This document shows, one piece after another, positions 42,924 to 55,276 of a stretch of DNA of 64,000 nt (its first letter is position 1; each line of letters begins with the position of its first letter). Source of the stretch: Paucilactobacillus nenjiangensis. Lineage in GTDB: Bacteria; Bacillota; Bacilli; Lactobacillales; Lactobacillaceae. The notes under the pieces are model-generated. The model was given only the letters and a program-made list of their open reading frames with translations. It had not been told where the DNA came from and did no database searches. The stretch is from NCBI RefSeq assembly GCF_005405445.1, contig NZ_BJEB01000001.1:1-64000 (forward strand), given 5' to 3'. Both the position numbers and the translations under genes were made by a program.

Positions 42924-43148
42924 TTGACATTTAACAGGAATGCAGTAAAATTGAATTTGTATATATTTGTGAGTCCATTTGAGCAACATGATCTATTGTC
43001 CATGTTGCGCTTCATAATAGAACCCAAAAGCAACAGTGGTTGTTTTTGGATTTTTTTGTGCTTAAAAACGTTGCTGAGGTGCATTTGTAACCAAAATGTA
43101 ACATTTGAAGGATGGATTCTGTCAATCAAAAACAGAGAGGTGAACAGC
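42924..43148 (+). ncRNA. rpoB promoter and structured leader with attenuator-like hairpin
   Basis: TTGACA (42924-42929), 16 bp, TAAAAT (42946-42951) start a leader of about 190 nt. It contains GCAACATG/CATGTTGC (a strong hairpin near 42983-43009) and CCAAAA-G-CAAC/GTTG-TTTTTGG followed by ATTTTTTT (43024-43057), which looks like an intrinsic terminator. Lactobacillales carry a conserved leader motif upstream of rpoB ('lacto-rpoB'); this fits in place and design, though I cannot check the covariance model. Confidence 0.7.
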
Positions 43149-46100
43149 TTGGCCGGACATTTAGTTAAGTACGGAAAACATCGTACTCGTCGTAGTTACT
43201 CACGGATCAAAGAAGTTCTAGATTTACCTAACTTGATCGAGATTCAATCTGATTCTTATCAATGGTTCCTAGATGAAGGTCTGCGAGAGATGTTTGATGA
43301 CATCATGCCTATTGATGATTTCCAAGGAAACTTATCATTAGAGTTTGTTGATTATCAATTATTAGAACCAAAGTATACAGTGGATGAGGCGCGTGAACAT
43401 GATGCAAACTACTCAGCTCCATTGCATGTCACACTTCGTTTGACGAACCACGAAACTGGCGAAATCAAATCTCAAGATGTTTTCTTTGGTGATTTTCCAT
43501 TAATGACGAACCAAGGTACTTTCATTATTAATGGTGCTGAACGTGTTATCGTTTCTCAATTGGTTCGTTCACCAGGGGTTTACTTTAGTGAAGAAGCTGA
43601 CAAGAACGGTCGCCCTAGTTTCGGCGCAACATTTATTCCAAACCGTGGTGCATGGTTGGAATATGAAACTGATGCTAAGGACGTTTCTTATGTTCGTATC
43701 GATAGAACTCGTAAAGTTCCATTGACAGAACTAGTTCGTGCTTTAGGATTTGGTTCTGATGATGAAATTATCGATATGTTTGGTAACAATGATTCACTTT
43801 CATTGACCCTAGATAAAGATATTCACAAGAATAATGAAGATTCACGTGTTGAAGAAGCCTTGAAAGATGTTTACGAACGTCTTCGTCCAGGTGAACCTAA
43901 GACTGCTGATTCTTCACGTAGTTTGTTGACGGCTCGTTTCTTCGATCCAAAACGCTACGACATGGCTCCAGTTGGTCGTTACAAGACTAACAAGAAGCTT
44001 AATTTGAAGACTCGTTTATTAAATCAAACTTTGGCAGAAACATTAGCTGATCCAGAAACTGGTGAAGTTATTGCTCAAAAGGGTGACGTGATTACAAAAG
44101 AAGTAATGAAAGATTTAGGCGAATACCTTGATCGTGAAGACTTCAAGACCATCACATACACACCTTCAGAACAAGCTGTTGTGACTGACCCAGTTATCTT
44201 ACAAAAGATTATGGTCTTTTCTAAGAATGATCCTGAACGTGAAGTTCCTATCATTGGTAACGGTCATATTGATCTTAAATATAAGCACATTGTGCCTGCA
44301 GATATCTTGGCTTCAATGAACTACTTCTTTGATTTACAAGAAGGTATTGGAAACACCGATGATATTGATCACTTGGGTAACCGTCGTATTCGTTCAGTTG
44401 GTGAATTACTACAAAACCAATTCCGGATTGGCCTTTCACGGATGGAACGTGTGGTTCGCGAACGGATGTCAATCCAAGATCGTGAAACAGTTACACCTCA
44501 ACAATTGATTAATATTCGTCCCGTTGTGGCTTCAATCAAAGAATTCTTTGGTTCATCACAACTTTCACAATTCATGGATCAAACCAATCCTTTGGGTGAA
44601 TTGACGCATAAACGTCGTTTGTCTGCCCTTGGACCTGGTGGTTTGACTCGTGATCGTGCCGGATATGAAGTTCGAGATGTTCACTATACCCATTATGGTC
44701 GTATGTGTCCTATTGAAACTCCTGAAGGTCCTAATATTGGATTGATCAATAGTCTTTCAAGTTACGCTCGTGTCAACCGTTATGGATTTATTGAAACTCC
44801 ATACCGTCGTGTGTCATGGGATACTCATAAGGTTACTGAAAAAATCGATTATTTGACTGCCGACGAAGAAGATAATTACGTTATTGCTCAAGCTAACTCG
44901 AAGTTGAATGATGATGGTTCATTTGTTGACGATACAGTTATGGCTCGTGCTCAATCAGAGAACTTGGAAACTGGTATCGAAAACCTTGATTACATGGACG
45001 TTTCACCTAAACAAGTTGTGGCCGTTGCCACTGCATGTATTCCTTTCTTGGAAAATGATGATTCTAACCGTGCTTTGATGGGTGCCAATATGCAACGTCA
45101 AGCTGTTCCTTTGCTTGACCCTCATTCACCACTTGTTGGTACTGGTATCGAATACGATGCTGCTCATGATTCTGGCGTTGCTTTAATTGCCAAAAATGAT
45201 GGTGTAGTTGAATACGTTGATGCTCGTGAAATTCGTGTTCGCCGTGAAGATGGCGCACTTGATAACTACAAATTAATGAAATTCCACCGTTCAAATGGTG
45301 GTAAGAACTACAACCAACGTCCAATTGTTAAATTAGGCGACAAGGTTGAATCAAACGAAATTCTTGCTGATGGTCCTTCAATGGAACAAGGTGAATTAGC
45401 ACTTGGTCAAAACCCAATTGTTGCATTCATGACTTGGCAAGGCTATAACTTCGAAGATGCCATCGCTATTAATGAACGACTTGTTCGTGATGATGTTTAC
45501 ACTTCAATTCATATCGAATCATATGAATCAGAAGCTCGTGACACTAAACTCGGACCTGAAGAAATGACTCGTGAAATTCCTAACGTCGGTGAAGATTCAC
45601 TCAAGGATCTTGATGACAAAGGTATTATCCGTGTTGGTGCTGAAGTTCATGATGGTGACATCTTAGTTGGTAAGGTTACTCCTAAGGGTGTAACAGAATT
45701 ATCAGCTGAAGAACGTTTGCTACACGCTATCTTTGGTGAAAAATCACGTGAAGTTCGTGATACATCACTTAAGGTTCCTCATGGTGGAGAAGGTATCGTC
45801 CAAGACGTTCAAATCTTTACTCGTGAAAATGGTGATGAATTGTCACCAGGTGTTAACATGATGGTTCGTGTCTTCATCGCCCAAAAGCGTAAGCTTCAAG
45901 TTGGTGATAAGATGGCCGGACGTCATGGTAACAAAGGTACTGTTTCCGTTGTGATCCCTCAAGAAGATATGCCATACATGCCAGATGGTACTCCAATCGA
46001 CATTATGTTGAGCCCCATGGGTGTGCCTTCACGTATGAATATCGGACAAGTTATCGAATTGCATTTAGGTATGGCTGCTAAAGAACTTGGCATTCACGTT

Positions 46101-46763
46101 GCAACACCAGTTTTCGATGGTGCAACTGATGACGATGTTTGGGCTGCTGTGCGTGAAGCCGGTTTACCAGCTGATGGTAAGACTGTCTTATATGATGGTC
46201 GGACTGGTGAAGCATTTGATAACCGAATTGCTGTTGGTGTCATGCATTATATGAAACTTGCCCACATGGTTGATGATAAGATCCATGCTCGTTCAATTGG
46301 ACCTTACTCATTAGTTACTCAACAACCACTTGGTGGTAAAGCACAATTTGGTGGACAGCGTTTTGGTGAAATGGAAGTCTGGGCTCTTGAAGCTTATGGT
46401 GCTGCTTATACCCTTCAAGAAATCTTGACTTACAAATCCGATGATGTTGTTGGTCGTGTTAAGACATACGAAGCAATCGTTAAGGGTGAACCAATTCCAA
46501 AGCCAGGTGTTCCAGAGTCATTCCGTGTTCTCGTTAAGGAATTACAAGCACTTGGACTAGATATGAAGGTTCTTGATTCAGAAGATGAAGAAATTGAACT
46601 TCGCGATATGGATGATGAAGGCGACGACGTTGTAAACGTTGATGCTCTAAGTAAGTTTGCTGCTCAACAAGAACAACAAGCGCAAGAACAAACCGGAGCC
46701 ACAGAAACTGCGTCAACAACCGTTGACCAAGTTGCATCTCCAAAAGAAACTCAACAAGATTAA
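43149..46763 (+). CDS. rpoB: DNA-directed RNA polymerase subunit beta
   Basis: A 1204-residue beta subunit of RNA polymerase. The start is TTG (reading [20 protein letters not shown]) after GAGAGGTGAACAGC; the open frame upstream is leader sequence. The rifampicin region is [32 protein letters not shown], with no visible resistance change. [17 protein letters not shown], the [12 protein letters not shown] catalytic-cleft segment and the C-terminal [24 protein letters not shown] are typical. The last 50 residues are a Gln/Glu/Thr-rich tail. Transcribed with rpoC, 43 bases apart. Confidence 0.98.
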   Translation: MAGHLVKYGKHRTRRSYSRIKEVLDLPNLIEIQSDSYQWFLDEGLREMFDDIMPIDDFQGNLSLEFVDYQLLEPKYTVDEAREHDANYSAPLHVTLRLTNHETGEIKSQDVFFGDFPLMTNQGTFIINGAERVIVSQLVRSPGVYFSEEADKNGRPSFGATFIPNRGAWLEYETDAKDVSYVRIDRTRKVPLTELVRALGFGSDDEIIDMFGNNDSLSLTLDKDIHKNNEDSRVEEALKDVYERLRPGEPKTADSSRSLLTARFFDPKRYDMAPVGRYKTNKKLNLKTRLLNQTLAETLADPETGEVIAQKGDVITKEVMKDLGEYLDREDFKTITYTPSEQAVVTDPVILQKIMVFSKNDPEREVPIIGNGHIDLKYKHIVPADILASMNYFFDLQEGIGNTDDIDHLGNRRIRSVGELLQNQFRIGLSRMERVVRERMSIQDRETVTPQQLINIRPVVASIKEFFGSSQLSQFMDQTNPLGELTHKRRLSALGPGGLTRDRAGYEVRDVHYTHYGRMCPIETPEGPNIGLINSLSSYARVNRYGFIETPYRRVSWDTHKVTEKIDYLTADEEDNYVIAQANSKLNDDGSFVDDTVMARAQSENLETGIENLDYMDVSPKQVVAVATACIPFLENDDSNRALMGANMQRQAVPLLDPHSPLVGTGIEYDAAHDSGVALIAKNDGVVEYVDAREIRVRREDGALDNYKLMKFHRSNGGKNYNQRPIVKLGDKVESNEILADGPSMEQGELALGQNPIVAFMTWQGYNFEDAIAINERLVRDDVYTSIHIESYESEARDTKLGPEEMTREIPNVGEDSLKDLDDKGIIRVGAEVHDGDILVGKVTPKGVTELSAEERLLHAIFGEKSREVRDTSLKVPHGGEGIVQDVQIFTRENGDELSPGVNMMVRVFIAQKRKLQVGDKMAGRHGNKGTVSVVIPQEDMPYMPDGTPIDIMLSPMGVPSRMNIGQVIELHLGMAAKELGIHVATPVFDGATDDDVWAAVREAGLPADGKTVLYDGRTGEAFDNRIAVGVMHYMKLAHMVDDKIHARSIGPYSLVTQQPLGGKAQFGGQRFGEMEVWALEAYGAAYTLQEILTYKSDDVVGRVKTYEAIVKGEPIPKPGVPESFRVLVKELQALGLDMKVLDSEDEEIELRDMDDEGDDVVNVDALSKFAAQQEQQAQEQTGATETASTTVDQVASPKETQQD

Positions 46764-46806
46764 TTTCATTTAAAAACTGTAGAATTAAAATAAGGAGGAT
46801 CATCCT

Positions 46807-49800
46807 TTGATTGACGTTAATAACTTTGAAAGCATGCAAATCGGTCTGGCATCTCCAGATAAGGTTCGTAGCTGGTCATTTGGTGAAGTTAAAAAGCCAG
46901 AAACCATCAACTACCGTACTTTAAAGCCAGAAAAAGATGGATTGTTTGACGAACGTATCTTTGGACCAACAAAAGACTGGGAATGTGCCTGTGGTAAGTA
47001 CAAACGGATCCGTTATAAGGGTGTTGTTTGTGATCGCTGTGGGGTTGAAGTTACTCGCTCTAAAGTTCGTCGTGAACGTATGGGTCACATCGAATTAGCT
47101 GCACCAGTAACTCACATCTGGTACTTCAAGGGTATCCCAAGTCGTATGGGTCTTGTCTTAGACATGAGCCCACGTTCATTGGAAGAAATTATCTATTTCG
47201 CTTCATACGTTGTTATCAACGGTGGAGATACACCAATGGAACCAAAACAACTTCTTTCTGAAGCTGATTATCGTGAAAAGAAACTTGAGTATGGTAATCG
47301 TTTCACTGCCCTAATGGGTGCAGAAGCAATTAAGCAGTTGCTTGAAAATGTTGATCTTGAAAAAGAAGCCGATGAATTAAAAGAAGAATTGAAAGATGCT
47401 TCTGGCCAAAAACGGACTCGTGCAGTTCGTCGTTTGGACATTTTGGAAGCCTTCATCAAATCAGGTAATCGTCCGGACTGGATGGTAATGGACGTTGTGC
47501 CAGTTATGCCTCCAGATCTTCGCCCGATGGTTCAACTTGAAGGTGGCCGTTTTGCTACTTCAGATTTGAATGATTTATATCGCCGTGTTATCAACCGTAA
47601 CAACCGTTTGAAACGCTTGTTAGATTTGAATGCTCCTGGAATCATTGTTCAAAATGAAAAGCGGATGCTTCAAGAAGCCGTTGATGCTTTAATTGATAAT
47701 GGTCGTCGTGGCCGTCCAGTTGCTGGACCAGGTAACCGTCCATTGAAGTCACTTTCTCACTTACTTAAAGGTAAGCAAGGACGTTTCCGTCAAAACTTAC
47801 TTGGTAAGCGTGTCGATTATTCTGGCCGTTCAGTTATCGATGTTGGTCCATCACTTAAGATGAGCCAAATGGGATTACCTGTTCAAATGGCAATGGAATT
47901 GTTTAAACCATTTATCATGAAGGAACTTGTTTCTCGTGAATTGGCTTCAAACATCAAAAATGCTAAGCGCAAGATTGATCGCCAAGACAATGACGTATAT
48001 GACGTTCTTGAAGACGTAATTAAGGAACATCCGGTTCTGTTGAACCGTGCCCCTACATTGCACCGTTTGGGAATTCAAGCTTTTGAACCAGTTTTGGTTT
48101 CTGGAAAAGCTATGCGTTTGCATCCTCTTGTGTGTGAAGCTTACAATGCCGATTTTGATGGTGACCAAATGGCTATCCATTTACCACTTTCAGATGAAGC
48201 TCAAGCTGAAGCACGTTTGTTGATGCTTGCTGCTGGTCATATTCTTTCACCTCGTGATGGTCAACCAGTGGTTACACCTTCACAAGATATGGTTATTGGT
48301 AACTATTACTTGACGACAGAAGAAGCTGGTCGTGAAGGTGAGGGTATGGTCTTCACTGACATTAACGAAGCTCGGACTGCTTATCAAAATGGTTATGTCC
48401 ATCTTCACTCACGTGTTGGTGTGTCAACAGCATCAATGCCAAAGAAACCATTTACGCCAGAACAACGCGGTAAAGTGTTAATCACAACTGTTGGTAAGTT
48501 GATTTTTAATGATATTCTTCCTGAAGGATTGACATATTTGAACGAACCAACTAGTGAAAACTTAACAGAAGGTGTGGCTGATGCAGACTTCTTGAACCCT
48601 GGGGAAGATTTGAAAGCTCGTCTTGCTGAAACTCCACTTGTACCACCTTTCCGTAAAGGCTTCTTGTCAGATATCATTGCCGAAGTTTACAAGCAATATA
48701 AAGTAACAGCTACATCATTACTCTTGGACCGTATGAAGGATTTGGGTTACTACGAATCAACCATTTCTGGAATTACCGTTGGTAGTGCTGATGTGCCTGT
48801 TCTGAAAGAAAAACCTGAAATTATCGATAAGGCTCATAAAGAAGTTGCTACAATTACGAAGCAATTCCGTCGTGGTTTGATTACTGATGACGAACGTTAT
48901 GAACGTGTTATCGGTGTATGGAACAACGCTAAGGATGAAGTTCAACAAAAATTGATTGATGATATGGATCTCCATAACCCAATCAACATGATGAGTGATT
49001 CCGGTGCCCGTGGTAACATCTCAAACTTTACACAACTTGCTGGTATGCGTGGCTTGATGGCTGCGCCTAATGGTAAGATTATGGAATTGCCAATCCTTTC
49101 TAACTTCCGTGAAGGACTAAACGTTTTGGAAATGTTTATTTCTACTCATGGGGCTCGTAAAGGGATGACCGATACTGCCTTGAAGACTGCCAACTCAGGT
49201 TACTTAACTCGTCGTCTAGTTGATGTGGCTCAAGATGTTATCGTTCGTGAAGCAGACTGTCATACTGATCGTGGACTTGATGTTACTGCCATTACTGACG
49301 GTAACGAAATGATTGAACCATTGTACGACCGGATTCTTGGCCGTTACACAATCAAATCAGTTAAGAATCCTGAAACGGGTGAAGTACTGATTGGCCGCGA
49401 TGAAATGATTGATGAAGGTGTTGCACAAGCAATTATCGATGCTGGTGTTACTAAGGTAACCATTCGCTCTGCATTTACTTGTAACACTAAACATGGTGTC
49501 TGCGAACGTTGTTATGGACGTAATGCTGCTACTGGTGATCGGGTTGAAGCAGGGGAAGCTGTTGGTACAGTTGCCGCTCAATCAATCGGTGAACCAGGTA
49601 CTCAATTGACTATGCGTAACTTCCATACCGGTGGTGTGGCTGGTAACGAAGATATTACTCAAGGACTTCCACGTATTCAAGAAATTGTTGAATCACGTAA
49701 TCCTAAAGGTAAAGCTGAAATTACTGAAGTTACTGGGACTGTTGAATCAATCGAAGAAAATCCTGCAGAACGTACTAAGGATGTTACTGTCAAAGGTGAA

Positions 49801-50454
49801 ACTGATACAAGAACGTATACATTACCAATTACGTCTCGTATGAGAGTTGCTGAAGGCGACTATATTCATCGTGGTGCTCCATTGAATGATGGTGCCATCG
49901 ATCCTAAGGAATTACTCCAAGTTCGTGATGTTCTTTCAACTGAAACTTACTTGCTGAGTGAAATCCAAAAGGTTTATCGTATGCAAGGTATTGAAATCTT
50001 GGACAAGCACGTTGAAATCATGATTCGTCAAATGATCCGTAAGGTTCGTGTCATGGATCCAGGTGACACTGATGTCTTGCCAGGTGCTTTGATGGATATC
50101 AATGATTTCCGTGATGAAAACTACAAGACCCTTGTTGCTGGGGGAGTTCCCGCAACTGGTCGTCCTGTTATCCTTGGTATTACTAAGGCTGCCTTGGAAA
50201 CTAATAGTTTCCTTTCAGCTGCGTCATTCCAAGAAACAACACGTGTATTGACTGATGCTGCTATTCGCGGTAAGCATGATCCACTTGTTGGACTTAAGGA
50301 AAATGTTATTATTGGTAAGATTATCCCTGCCGGTACTGGTATGGGTGAATACCGTAATATCAAGCCTAAGTCTGTTAAAGTCGGAGCTACTGACGGCGTA
50401 TACTCAATCAAATCAACAAGTGAAGTTGAACAAGAATTGAATAACAAAAACTAG
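46807..50454 (+). CDS. rpoC: DNA-directed RNA polymerase subunit beta'
   Basis: A 1215-residue subunit. It has the N-terminal zinc-binding cysteines [24 protein letters not shown], the active-site [16 protein letters not shown] with three Asp for Mg2+, and the second zinc site [16 protein letters not shown], followed by the trigger-loop region [21 protein letters not shown]. The start is TTG ([10 protein letters not shown]) following AAGGAGGATCATC. Length matches lactobacillal RpoC. A strong terminator ends the rpoBC operon. Confidence 0.98.
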   Translation: MIDVNNFESMQIGLASPDKVRSWSFGEVKKPETINYRTLKPEKDGLFDERIFGPTKDWECACGKYKRIRYKGVVCDRCGVEVTRSKVRRERMGHIELAAPVTHIWYFKGIPSRMGLVLDMSPRSLEEIIYFASYVVINGGDTPMEPKQLLSEADYREKKLEYGNRFTALMGAEAIKQLLENVDLEKEADELKEELKDASGQKRTRAVRRLDILEAFIKSGNRPDWMVMDVVPVMPPDLRPMVQLEGGRFATSDLNDLYRRVINRNNRLKRLLDLNAPGIIVQNEKRMLQEAVDALIDNGRRGRPVAGPGNRPLKSLSHLLKGKQGRFRQNLLGKRVDYSGRSVIDVGPSLKMSQMGLPVQMAMELFKPFIMKELVSRELASNIKNAKRKIDRQDNDVYDVLEDVIKEHPVLLNRAPTLHRLGIQAFEPVLVSGKAMRLHPLVCEAYNADFDGDQMAIHLPLSDEAQAEARLLMLAAGHILSPRDGQPVVTPSQDMVIGNYYLTTEEAGREGEGMVFTDINEARTAYQNGYVHLHSRVGVSTASMPKKPFTPEQRGKVLITTVGKLIFNDILPEGLTYLNEPTSENLTEGVADADFLNPGEDLKARLAETPLVPPFRKGFLSDIIAEVYKQYKVTATSLLLDRMKDLGYYESTISGITVGSADVPVLKEKPEIIDKAHKEVATITKQFRRGLITDDERYERVIGVWNNAKDEVQQKLIDDMDLHNPINMMSDSGARGNISNFTQLAGMRGLMAAPNGKIMELPILSNFREGLNVLEMFISTHGARKGMTDTALKTANSGYLTRRLVDVAQDVIVREADCHTDRGLDVTAITDGNEMIEPLYDRILGRYTIKSVKNPETGEVLIGRDEMIDEGVAQAIIDAGVTKVTIRSAFTCNTKHGVCERCYGRNAATGDRVEAGEAVGTVAAQSIGEPGTQLTMRNFHTGGVAGNEDITQGLPRIQEIVESRNPKGKAEITEVTGTVESIEENPAERTKDVTVKGETDTRTYTLPITSRMRVAEGDYIHRGAPLNDGAIDPKELLQVRDVLSTETYLLSEIQKVYRMQGIEILDKHVEIMIRQMIRKVRVMDPGDTDVLPGALMDINDFRDENYKTLVAGGVPATGRPVILGITKAALETNSFLSAASFQETTRVLTDAAIRGKHDPLVGLKENVIIGKIIPAGTGMGEYRNIKPKSVKVGATDGVYSIKSTSEVEQELNNKN

Positions 50455-50484
50455 AGTGTAGCTCAATTTGAGACACAAACTAGT

Positions 50485-50520
50485 AAAGGACACTATCGCA
50501 ACTTGCGGTAGTGTCCTTTT
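50485..50520. terminator. Bidirectional terminator after rpoC
   Basis: Arms AAAGGACACTATCGC and GCGGTAGTGTCCTTT with flanking T-runs; shared with the convergent prepilin peptidase gene. Confidence 0.93.
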
Positions 50521-51203
50521 TACATATAGTAGAAGATTTGCGTCACAATTAAGAAACCGAGACTTAAAAAAGGGACGAACGGAATTCGTGATTGATGCCG
50601 AGTTAATAAGATGGTGAATAGTGCGAGTAAAGACGAGATACAAATAATCCACATCGTTTGTTCAAAGCCGAGTAAAATTTCAAAGATTAAAATTAATTCA
50701 ATATCGCCCGAGCCTAACCCGTTAGTTAAATGGGCGAGTAAGAGTAAAAACAATAAGGTTGTAATCATCACACAACCCAGTTGCCATTCCCAACGCTTAG
50801 CCGATTCAAAAATGAAAATACCAGGTAAGAGTCCCAATAATCCGGTGGAATAAAAAAATTGGTGTGACAAATCAGTTAAACTAATGAATAATAAAAATCC
50901 ATAGAATAAAATAAAACAAATGAGTTGTAAAGGATGATTGAGCGGTGCATGTAAGGCAATCAAACCAATAATTAATTCCACGCATGTTGATATGGGTGAA
51001 ATGTGATGATGACAATTTTTGCAGTGTCCTAGTTGAAACAGGTAACCAAAAATAGGGATTAATTGCCAATATCGTAATTGAACCTGGCAATTGTCGCAGC
51101 GGGAACGTGGATAAAGAATTGAAACGTGTTTGGGAATTCGGTCCGCACACAAAGTGATGAATGAGGCTAGAACTGTACCGTACAAAAATGCTATAATTGA
51201 CAT
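50520..51203 (-). CDS. comC: Prepilin peptidase (A24 family, ComC-like)
   Basis: A 227-residue membrane protein with about seven hydrophobic segments. The cytoplasmic loop holds the zinc cysteines Cys36/Cys39 and Cys61/Cys64 (SRCDNC, HCKNC), and the aspartyl catalytic residues are Asp111 in SLTDLSHQFF and Asp167 in GLGSGDIELI. It cleaves and methylates type IV prepilin-like proteins such as the ComG pseudopilins of the DNA-uptake machine. Start ATG at 51203 follows AAAGGAGATTTCG; 15 open codons upstream are ignored. Its position among RNA polymerase and ribosomal genes is conserved in lactobacilli. The com genes themselves are not in this window. Confidence 0.92.
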   Translation of the reverse strand: MSIIAFLYGTVLASFITLCADRIPKHVSILYPRSRCDNCQVQLRYWQLIPIFGYLFQLGHCKNCHHHISPISTCVELIIGLIALHAPLNHPLQLICFILFYGFLLFISLTDLSHQFFYSTGLLGLLPGIFIFESAKRWEWQLGCVMITTLLFLLLLAHLTNGLGSGDIELILIFEILLGFEQTMWIICISSLLALFTILLTRHQSRIPFVPFLSLGFLIVTQIFYYM

Positions 51204-51293
51204 TGTCGAAATCTCCTTTATAGTTAATAAGTACGCTACTGGAGTCAAATTAAATTAATTTAAAAAAGTTAGTTGAAATTAGCTTGATGTGCG

Positions 51294-51428
51294 TTGACAT
51301 AGATAAAAACACATGCTATTCTTGTAAAGGTGCTTTTTCACAACACAGTTATTCTGTCGACTGACAGTTTTCACTGTCGTCGAAAAGAATCACAAATGAA
51401 AACACGATCCTTGTGTCATTTTTTTATA
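51294..51428 (+). promoter_or_regulatory. rpsL promoter and leader with attenuator-like hairpins
   Basis: TTGACA (51294-51299), 17 bp, TATTCT (51317-51322). The leader then has GAC/GTC-rich hairpins (CTGTCGACTGACAG near 51355) and, at 51394-51425, ATGA-aa-ACAC/GTGTCAT followed by TTTTTTT, resembling an intrinsic terminator about 55 bp before the rpsL start. This suggests leader-mediated control of the str operon. Confidence 0.6.
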
Positions 51429-51484
51429 AGAAAAAATGAACCACCTGGATGTGTGGACTTAAAATTCGGAAGGGGAACATTTTA

Positions 51485-51898
51485 ATGCCTACTATTAACC
51501 AATTAGTACGTAAGGGACGTAAGTCTCAAACATCAAAGTCAAAAGCTCCTGCTTTGAGCTTTGGTTACAACAGCTACAAAAAAGCAGCTATTGTTAATCC
51601 ATCACCACAAAAACGAGGAGTTGCTACTCGTGTCGGAACTATGACACCTAAGAAGCCTAACTCTGCTTTACGTAAGTACGCCCGTGTGCGTCTTTCAAAC
51701 TTAATCGAAGTTACTGCTTATATTCCAGGTATCGGACACAACTTACAAGAACATAGTGTTGTTTTGATTCGTGGAGGCCGTGTTAAGGATTTACCAGGGG
51801 TTCGTTACCATATCGTCCGTGGTACATTAGATACTGCCGGTGTTGATGAACGTCGTCAAAGTCGTTCTAAATACGGAACAAAGAAACCAAAGGCTTAG
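51485..51898 (+). CDS. rpsL: 30S ribosomal protein S12
   Basis: 137 residues. It starts [23 protein letters not shown] and has the [18 protein letters not shown] and [12 protein letters not shown] motifs. Lys residues of the streptomycin region are wild type (TPKKPNS). ATG at 51485 has GGAAGGGGAAC; an upstream extension of 12 codons is untranslated. S12 guards decoding accuracy in the 30S subunit. First gene of the str operon (rpsL-rpsG-fusA). Confidence 0.98.
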   Translation: MPTINQLVRKGRKSQTSKSKAPALSFGYNSYKKAAIVNPSPQKRGVATRVGTMTPKKPNSALRKYARVRLSNLIEVTAYIPGIGHNLQEHSVVLIRGGRVKDLPGVRYHIVRGTLDTAGVDERRQSRSKYGTKKPKA

Positions 51899-51912
51899 GA
51901 GGAAGTTAGTTA

Positions 51913-52383
51913 ATGCCACGTAAAGGTCATGTACAAAAACCAGAAGTTTTACCAGATCCAATGTACAACTCAAAGCTAGTTACCAGCTTAATCAACCGTT
52001 TGATGATTGATGGTAAGCGCGGAACTGCTTCAAAAATTATTTATTCAGCATTTGATATGATTAAGGAAGAAACTGGAAACAACCCCGTTGAAGTTTTCGA
52101 ACAAGCAATGGAAAATGTTATGCCAGTTCTTGAAGTTAAGGCTCGCCGTGTTGGTGGATCTAACTATCAAGTTCCGATTGAAGTTCGTCCAGATCGTCGT
52201 ACGACACTTGGTCTTCGTTGGATTGCTCAATACTCACGTTCACGTGGGGAACATACTATGACAGAACGTCTTGCACGTGAAATCATGGATGCAGCTAACG
52301 AAACTGGTGCTTCAGTTAAGAAACGTGAAGACACTCATAAAATGGCTGATGCCAACCGTGCATTCGCACATTATCGTTGGTAA
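51913..52383 (+). CDS. rpsG: 30S ribosomal protein S7
   Basis: 156 residues, the standard length. [14 protein letters not shown] at the start and [14 protein letters not shown] at the end match S7, which starts assembly of the 30S head and contacts tRNA in the exit site. It follows rpsL after 14 bases with AGGAGGAAG. A terminator-like hairpin follows it, before fusA. Confidence 0.98.
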   Translation: MPRKGHVQKPEVLPDPMYNSKLVTSLINRLMIDGKRGTASKIIYSAFDMIKEETGNNPVEVFEQAMENVMPVLEVKARRVGGSNYQVPIEVRPDRRTTLGLRWIAQYSRSRGEHTMTERLAREIMDAANETGASVKKREDTHKMADANRAFAHYRW

Positions 52384-52420
52384 GATTCAAAGTTATCAGC
52401 TGACGCTGGTAATCCCTTTT

Positions 52421-52465
52421 AAAAGTGGCTGTTATATGTGTTCATATAGGAGTCACTTTTTTTCA
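52421..52465 (+). terminator. Terminator-like hairpin between rpsG and fusA
   Basis: AAAAGTGGCT with AGTCACTTTT, inner pairing TTATATG/CATATAG, followed by TTTTTTT. It could reduce fusA read-through, giving separate levels for the ribosomal proteins and EF-G. Confidence 0.8.
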
Positions 52466-52510
52466 GAAGTTAACTAATTATTTAAAAATTGGAAGGAGAC
52501 ACATTTTCAG

Positions 52511-54607
52511 ATGGCAAACACACGCGAATTTCCACTTGAAATGACTCGTAACATCGGTATCATGGCTCATATTGATGCCGGTAAAACTACTACTACAGAA
52601 CGTATCTTGTACTATACTGGTAAAATCCATAAAATTGGTGAAACTCATGATGGAGCTTCACAAATGGATTGGATGGCCCAAGAACAAGAACGTGGGATCA
52701 CAATCACATCAGCTGCTACCACAGCTGCATGGAAAGATCACCGTATTAACATTATCGATACTCCCGGACACGTGGATTTCACTATTGAAGTTGAACGTTC
52801 ACTTCGTGTTCTTGATGGTGCCGTTGCTGTGCTTGATGCACAAGCCGGTGTTGAACCTCAAACTGAAACAGTTTGGCGTCAAGCATCAGAATACAATGTT
52901 CCACGTATCGTCTTTGCTAACAAGATGGATAAGATGGGTGCAAACTTCGATTTCTCAGTTGAAACAATTGGGGATCGTTTGCAAGCTAACGCTTTACCTA
53001 TCCAAATGCCAATCGGTGCCGAAGATGATTTCCGCGGTATCATTGACTTAGTTGAAATGAAGGCTGACTTGTATCATGGTGACGATGGTTCTGAATGGGA
53101 TACAGTTGATATTCCTGAAGAATTTGCTGCAGAAGCAAAAAAACGTCGCGACGCTATGATTGAAAAATTAGCTGACGTTGATGATGATATTATGGAAAAA
53201 TACCTTGGCGGAGAAGAAGTACCAAAGGCAGAAATTAAAGCTGCTATCCGTAAAGGAACTTTGGACTTATCATTATTCCCAGTTCTTGCTGGTTCTGCCT
53301 TCAAGAATAAGGGTGTTCAAATGATGTTGGATGCCGTTGTTGACTATCTTCCATCACCATTGGATGTTCGTCCATACAACGCCACTGACCCAGATACTGG
53401 TGAAAACGTTGAACTTGAAGCTGATGATAACAAGCCATTTGCTGCTTTAGCTTTCAAGATTGCAACTGATCCATTCGTTGGTCGTTTAACATTTATCCGT
53501 GTTTATACTGGTACACTTGAATCAGGTTCATATGTTTTGAACTCAACTAAGGGCAAACGTGAACGTGTTGGTCGTTTGCTCCAAATGCATTCAAATCACC
53601 GTCAAGAAATTCCAGAAGTATTCTCAGGTGATATCGCTGCTGCGATTGGCTTGAAGAATACCACTACTGGTGATTCATTAACTGATCCAAATCATCCATT
53701 GAAGCTAGAATCTATGGAATTCCCAGATCCAGTTATCCAAGTTGCCGTTGAACCTAAATCAAAGGCTGACCAAGATAAGATGGATGTTGCTTTACAAAAG
53801 CTTGCTGAAGAAGATCCTTCATTCAAGGCTGAAACTAATCCTGAAACTGGTGAAACATTAATCGCCGGAATGGGTGAATTGCACTTGGATATCATCATCG
53901 ATCGTATGAGACGTGAATTTAACGTTGAAGCTACTGTTGGTGCTCCTCAAGTTGCTTATCGTGAAGCCTTTACTAAACAAACATCTGCCCAAGGTAAGTT
54001 TGTTCGCCAATCTGGTGGTAAAGGTCAATATGGGGATGTTTGGATTGAATTTACTCCAAACGAAGAAGGTGCCGGATTTGAATTCGAAGATGCTATCGTT
54101 GGTGGGGTTGTTCCTCGTGAATATATTCCTTCAGTTGAACAAGGCCTTCGTGAATCACTTGAAAATGGTGTGCTTGCCGGTTACCCATTGGTTGACTTGA
54201 AAGCCAAACTTTATGATGGTAGTTATCATGATGTCGATTCATCTGAAGCTTCATTTAAGGTTGCCGCTTCATTAGCATTGCGTAACGCTGCTAAGAATGC
54301 TGGTGCAGTTATCCTTGAACCAATCATGAAGGTTGATATCGTTATCCCTGAAGAATACATGGGTGATATCATGGGACAAGTTACTGCACGTCGTGGACGC
54401 ATTGATGGTATGGAAGAACGTGGAAATGCACAACAAGTTCATTCATATGTTCCTCTATCAGAAATGTTCGGCTATGCAACTACACTTCGTTCAGCATCAC
54501 AAGGTCGTGGTGTCTTCACAATGACATTTGATCATTACGAAGCAGTTCCTAAGTCAGTTCAAGAAGAAATCATCAAGAAAAATGGTGGTTCAAACATTAA
54601 AGAATAA
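52511..54607 (+). CDS. fusA: Elongation factor G
   Basis: A 698-residue translational GTPase. The G domain has AHIDAGKTT (P-loop), [18 protein letters not shown] and NKMDKMG; five domains are complete, with [16 protein letters not shown] in domain IV and [17 protein letters not shown] near the end. It moves tRNAs and mRNA through the ribosome. Start ATG follows GGAAGGAGACAC. Tuf is not next to it, as in other lactobacilli. Confidence 0.98.
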   Translation: MANTREFPLEMTRNIGIMAHIDAGKTTTTERILYYTGKIHKIGETHDGASQMDWMAQEQERGITITSAATTAAWKDHRINIIDTPGHVDFTIEVERSLRVLDGAVAVLDAQAGVEPQTETVWRQASEYNVPRIVFANKMDKMGANFDFSVETIGDRLQANALPIQMPIGAEDDFRGIIDLVEMKADLYHGDDGSEWDTVDIPEEFAAEAKKRRDAMIEKLADVDDDIMEKYLGGEEVPKAEIKAAIRKGTLDLSLFPVLAGSAFKNKGVQMMLDAVVDYLPSPLDVRPYNATDPDTGENVELEADDNKPFAALAFKIATDPFVGRLTFIRVYTGTLESGSYVLNSTKGKRERVGRLLQMHSNHRQEIPEVFSGDIAAAIGLKNTTTGDSLTDPNHPLKLESMEFPDPVIQVAVEPKSKADQDKMDVALQKLAEEDPSFKAETNPETGETLIAGMGELHLDIIIDRMRREFNVEATVGAPQVAYREAFTKQTSAQGKFVRQSGGKGQYGDVWIEFTPNEEGAGFEFEDAIVGGVVPREYIPSVEQGLRESLENGVLAGYPLVDLKAKLYDGSYHDVDSSEASFKVAASLALRNAAKNAGAVILEPIMKVDIVIPEEYMGDIMGQVTARRGRIDGMEERGNAQQVHSYVPLSEMFGYATTLRSASQGRGVFTMTFDHYEAVPKSVQEEIIKKNGGSNIKE

Positions 54608-54621
54608 TTCTTAACATGTTT

Positions 54622-54666
54622 AAAAATCTCAAAATTTGATTAATTTCAGATTTTGAGATTTTTTTG
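54622..54666 (+). terminator. Rho-independent terminator after fusA
   Basis: Arms AAAAATCTCAAAAT and ATTTTGAGATTTTT extended by TGA/TCA, loop TTAATT, then T-run. Confidence 0.93.
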
Positions 54667-54732
54667 TCGATTTTTCGCAAAATACTGTAACAAAAATGTA
54701 ATGAAAATATTTGGATAATTTGCATAAAATGC

Positions 54733-54932
54733 TTGTACTCGCCCGTAAATTCTAGTATTATAGATAAGTACTTGAGCTTTCGAAGGGGTGAATGTTACTC
54801 CCGGGTGGGTTCAAGACATGAAGAGCGGTGATGTGAAAGATTGCGACACACCCGGACGCTTTGCCACAGGATGTGGCGGTAACTTTCACGGAGCTAGTCA
54901 AATTTTTAAAAATTGACGAAGGAGGGAACAAA
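54733..54932 (+). promoter_or_regulatory. S10 operon promoter and leader
   Basis: TTGTAC (54733-54738), 17 bp, TATTAT (54756-54761), then a leader of about 165 nt. It contains GGGTG-rich stretches that can pair with CACCC and a small perfect hairpin GCCACA-gga-TGTGGC (54863-54877). There is no terminator in it. Structured leaders at this site control ribosomal protein output in many bacteria; the mechanism here is not known. Confidence 0.65.
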
Positions 54933-55241
54933 ATGGCAAACCAAAAGATTCGTATTCGTTTGAAGGCTTATGAACATCGTATTTTAGACCAGTCTGCTGA
55001 CAAGATTGTCGAGACTGCGAAACGTACAGGTGCATCAATTTCAGGTCCGATTCCGCTACCAACGGAACGTACTTTATACACGGTGCTCCGTTCACCACAT
55101 AAGCATAAGGATTCACGTGAACAATTTGAAATGCGTACTCACAAGCGTTTGATTGACATCGTAAATCCAACACCTAAGACAGTTGATTCATTAATGAAAC
55201 TCGACTTGCCTAGTGGTGTAGATATCGAAATCAAGCTTTAA
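54933..55241 (+). CDS. rpsJ: 30S ribosomal protein S10
   Basis: 102 residues, starting [33 protein letters not shown]. It sits in the 30S head and also works as NusE in antitermination. ATG at 54933 follows GAAGGAGGGAAC; the 24 open codons upstream belong to the leader. First gene of the long ribosomal cluster. Confidence 0.98.
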   Translation: MANQKIRIRLKAYEHRILDQSADKIVETAKRTGASISGPIPLPTERTLYTVLRSPHKHKDSREQFEMRTHKRLIDIVNPTPKTVDSLMKLDLPSGVDIEIKL

Positions 55242-55276
55242 TCTAGAAAAAATTACAAAATATTGGAGGTGTACTC

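Noticed and set aside
42924-43148. 75-codon N-terminal extension of RpoB
   Set aside because: The extension translates the promoter and leader hairpins; RpoB of relatives starts at the TTG with ribosome site at 43149.
52572-53051. 159-codon open frame inside fusA
   Set aside because: It overlaps the GTPase domain of EF-G in another frame, caused by the codon bias of a highly expressed gene.
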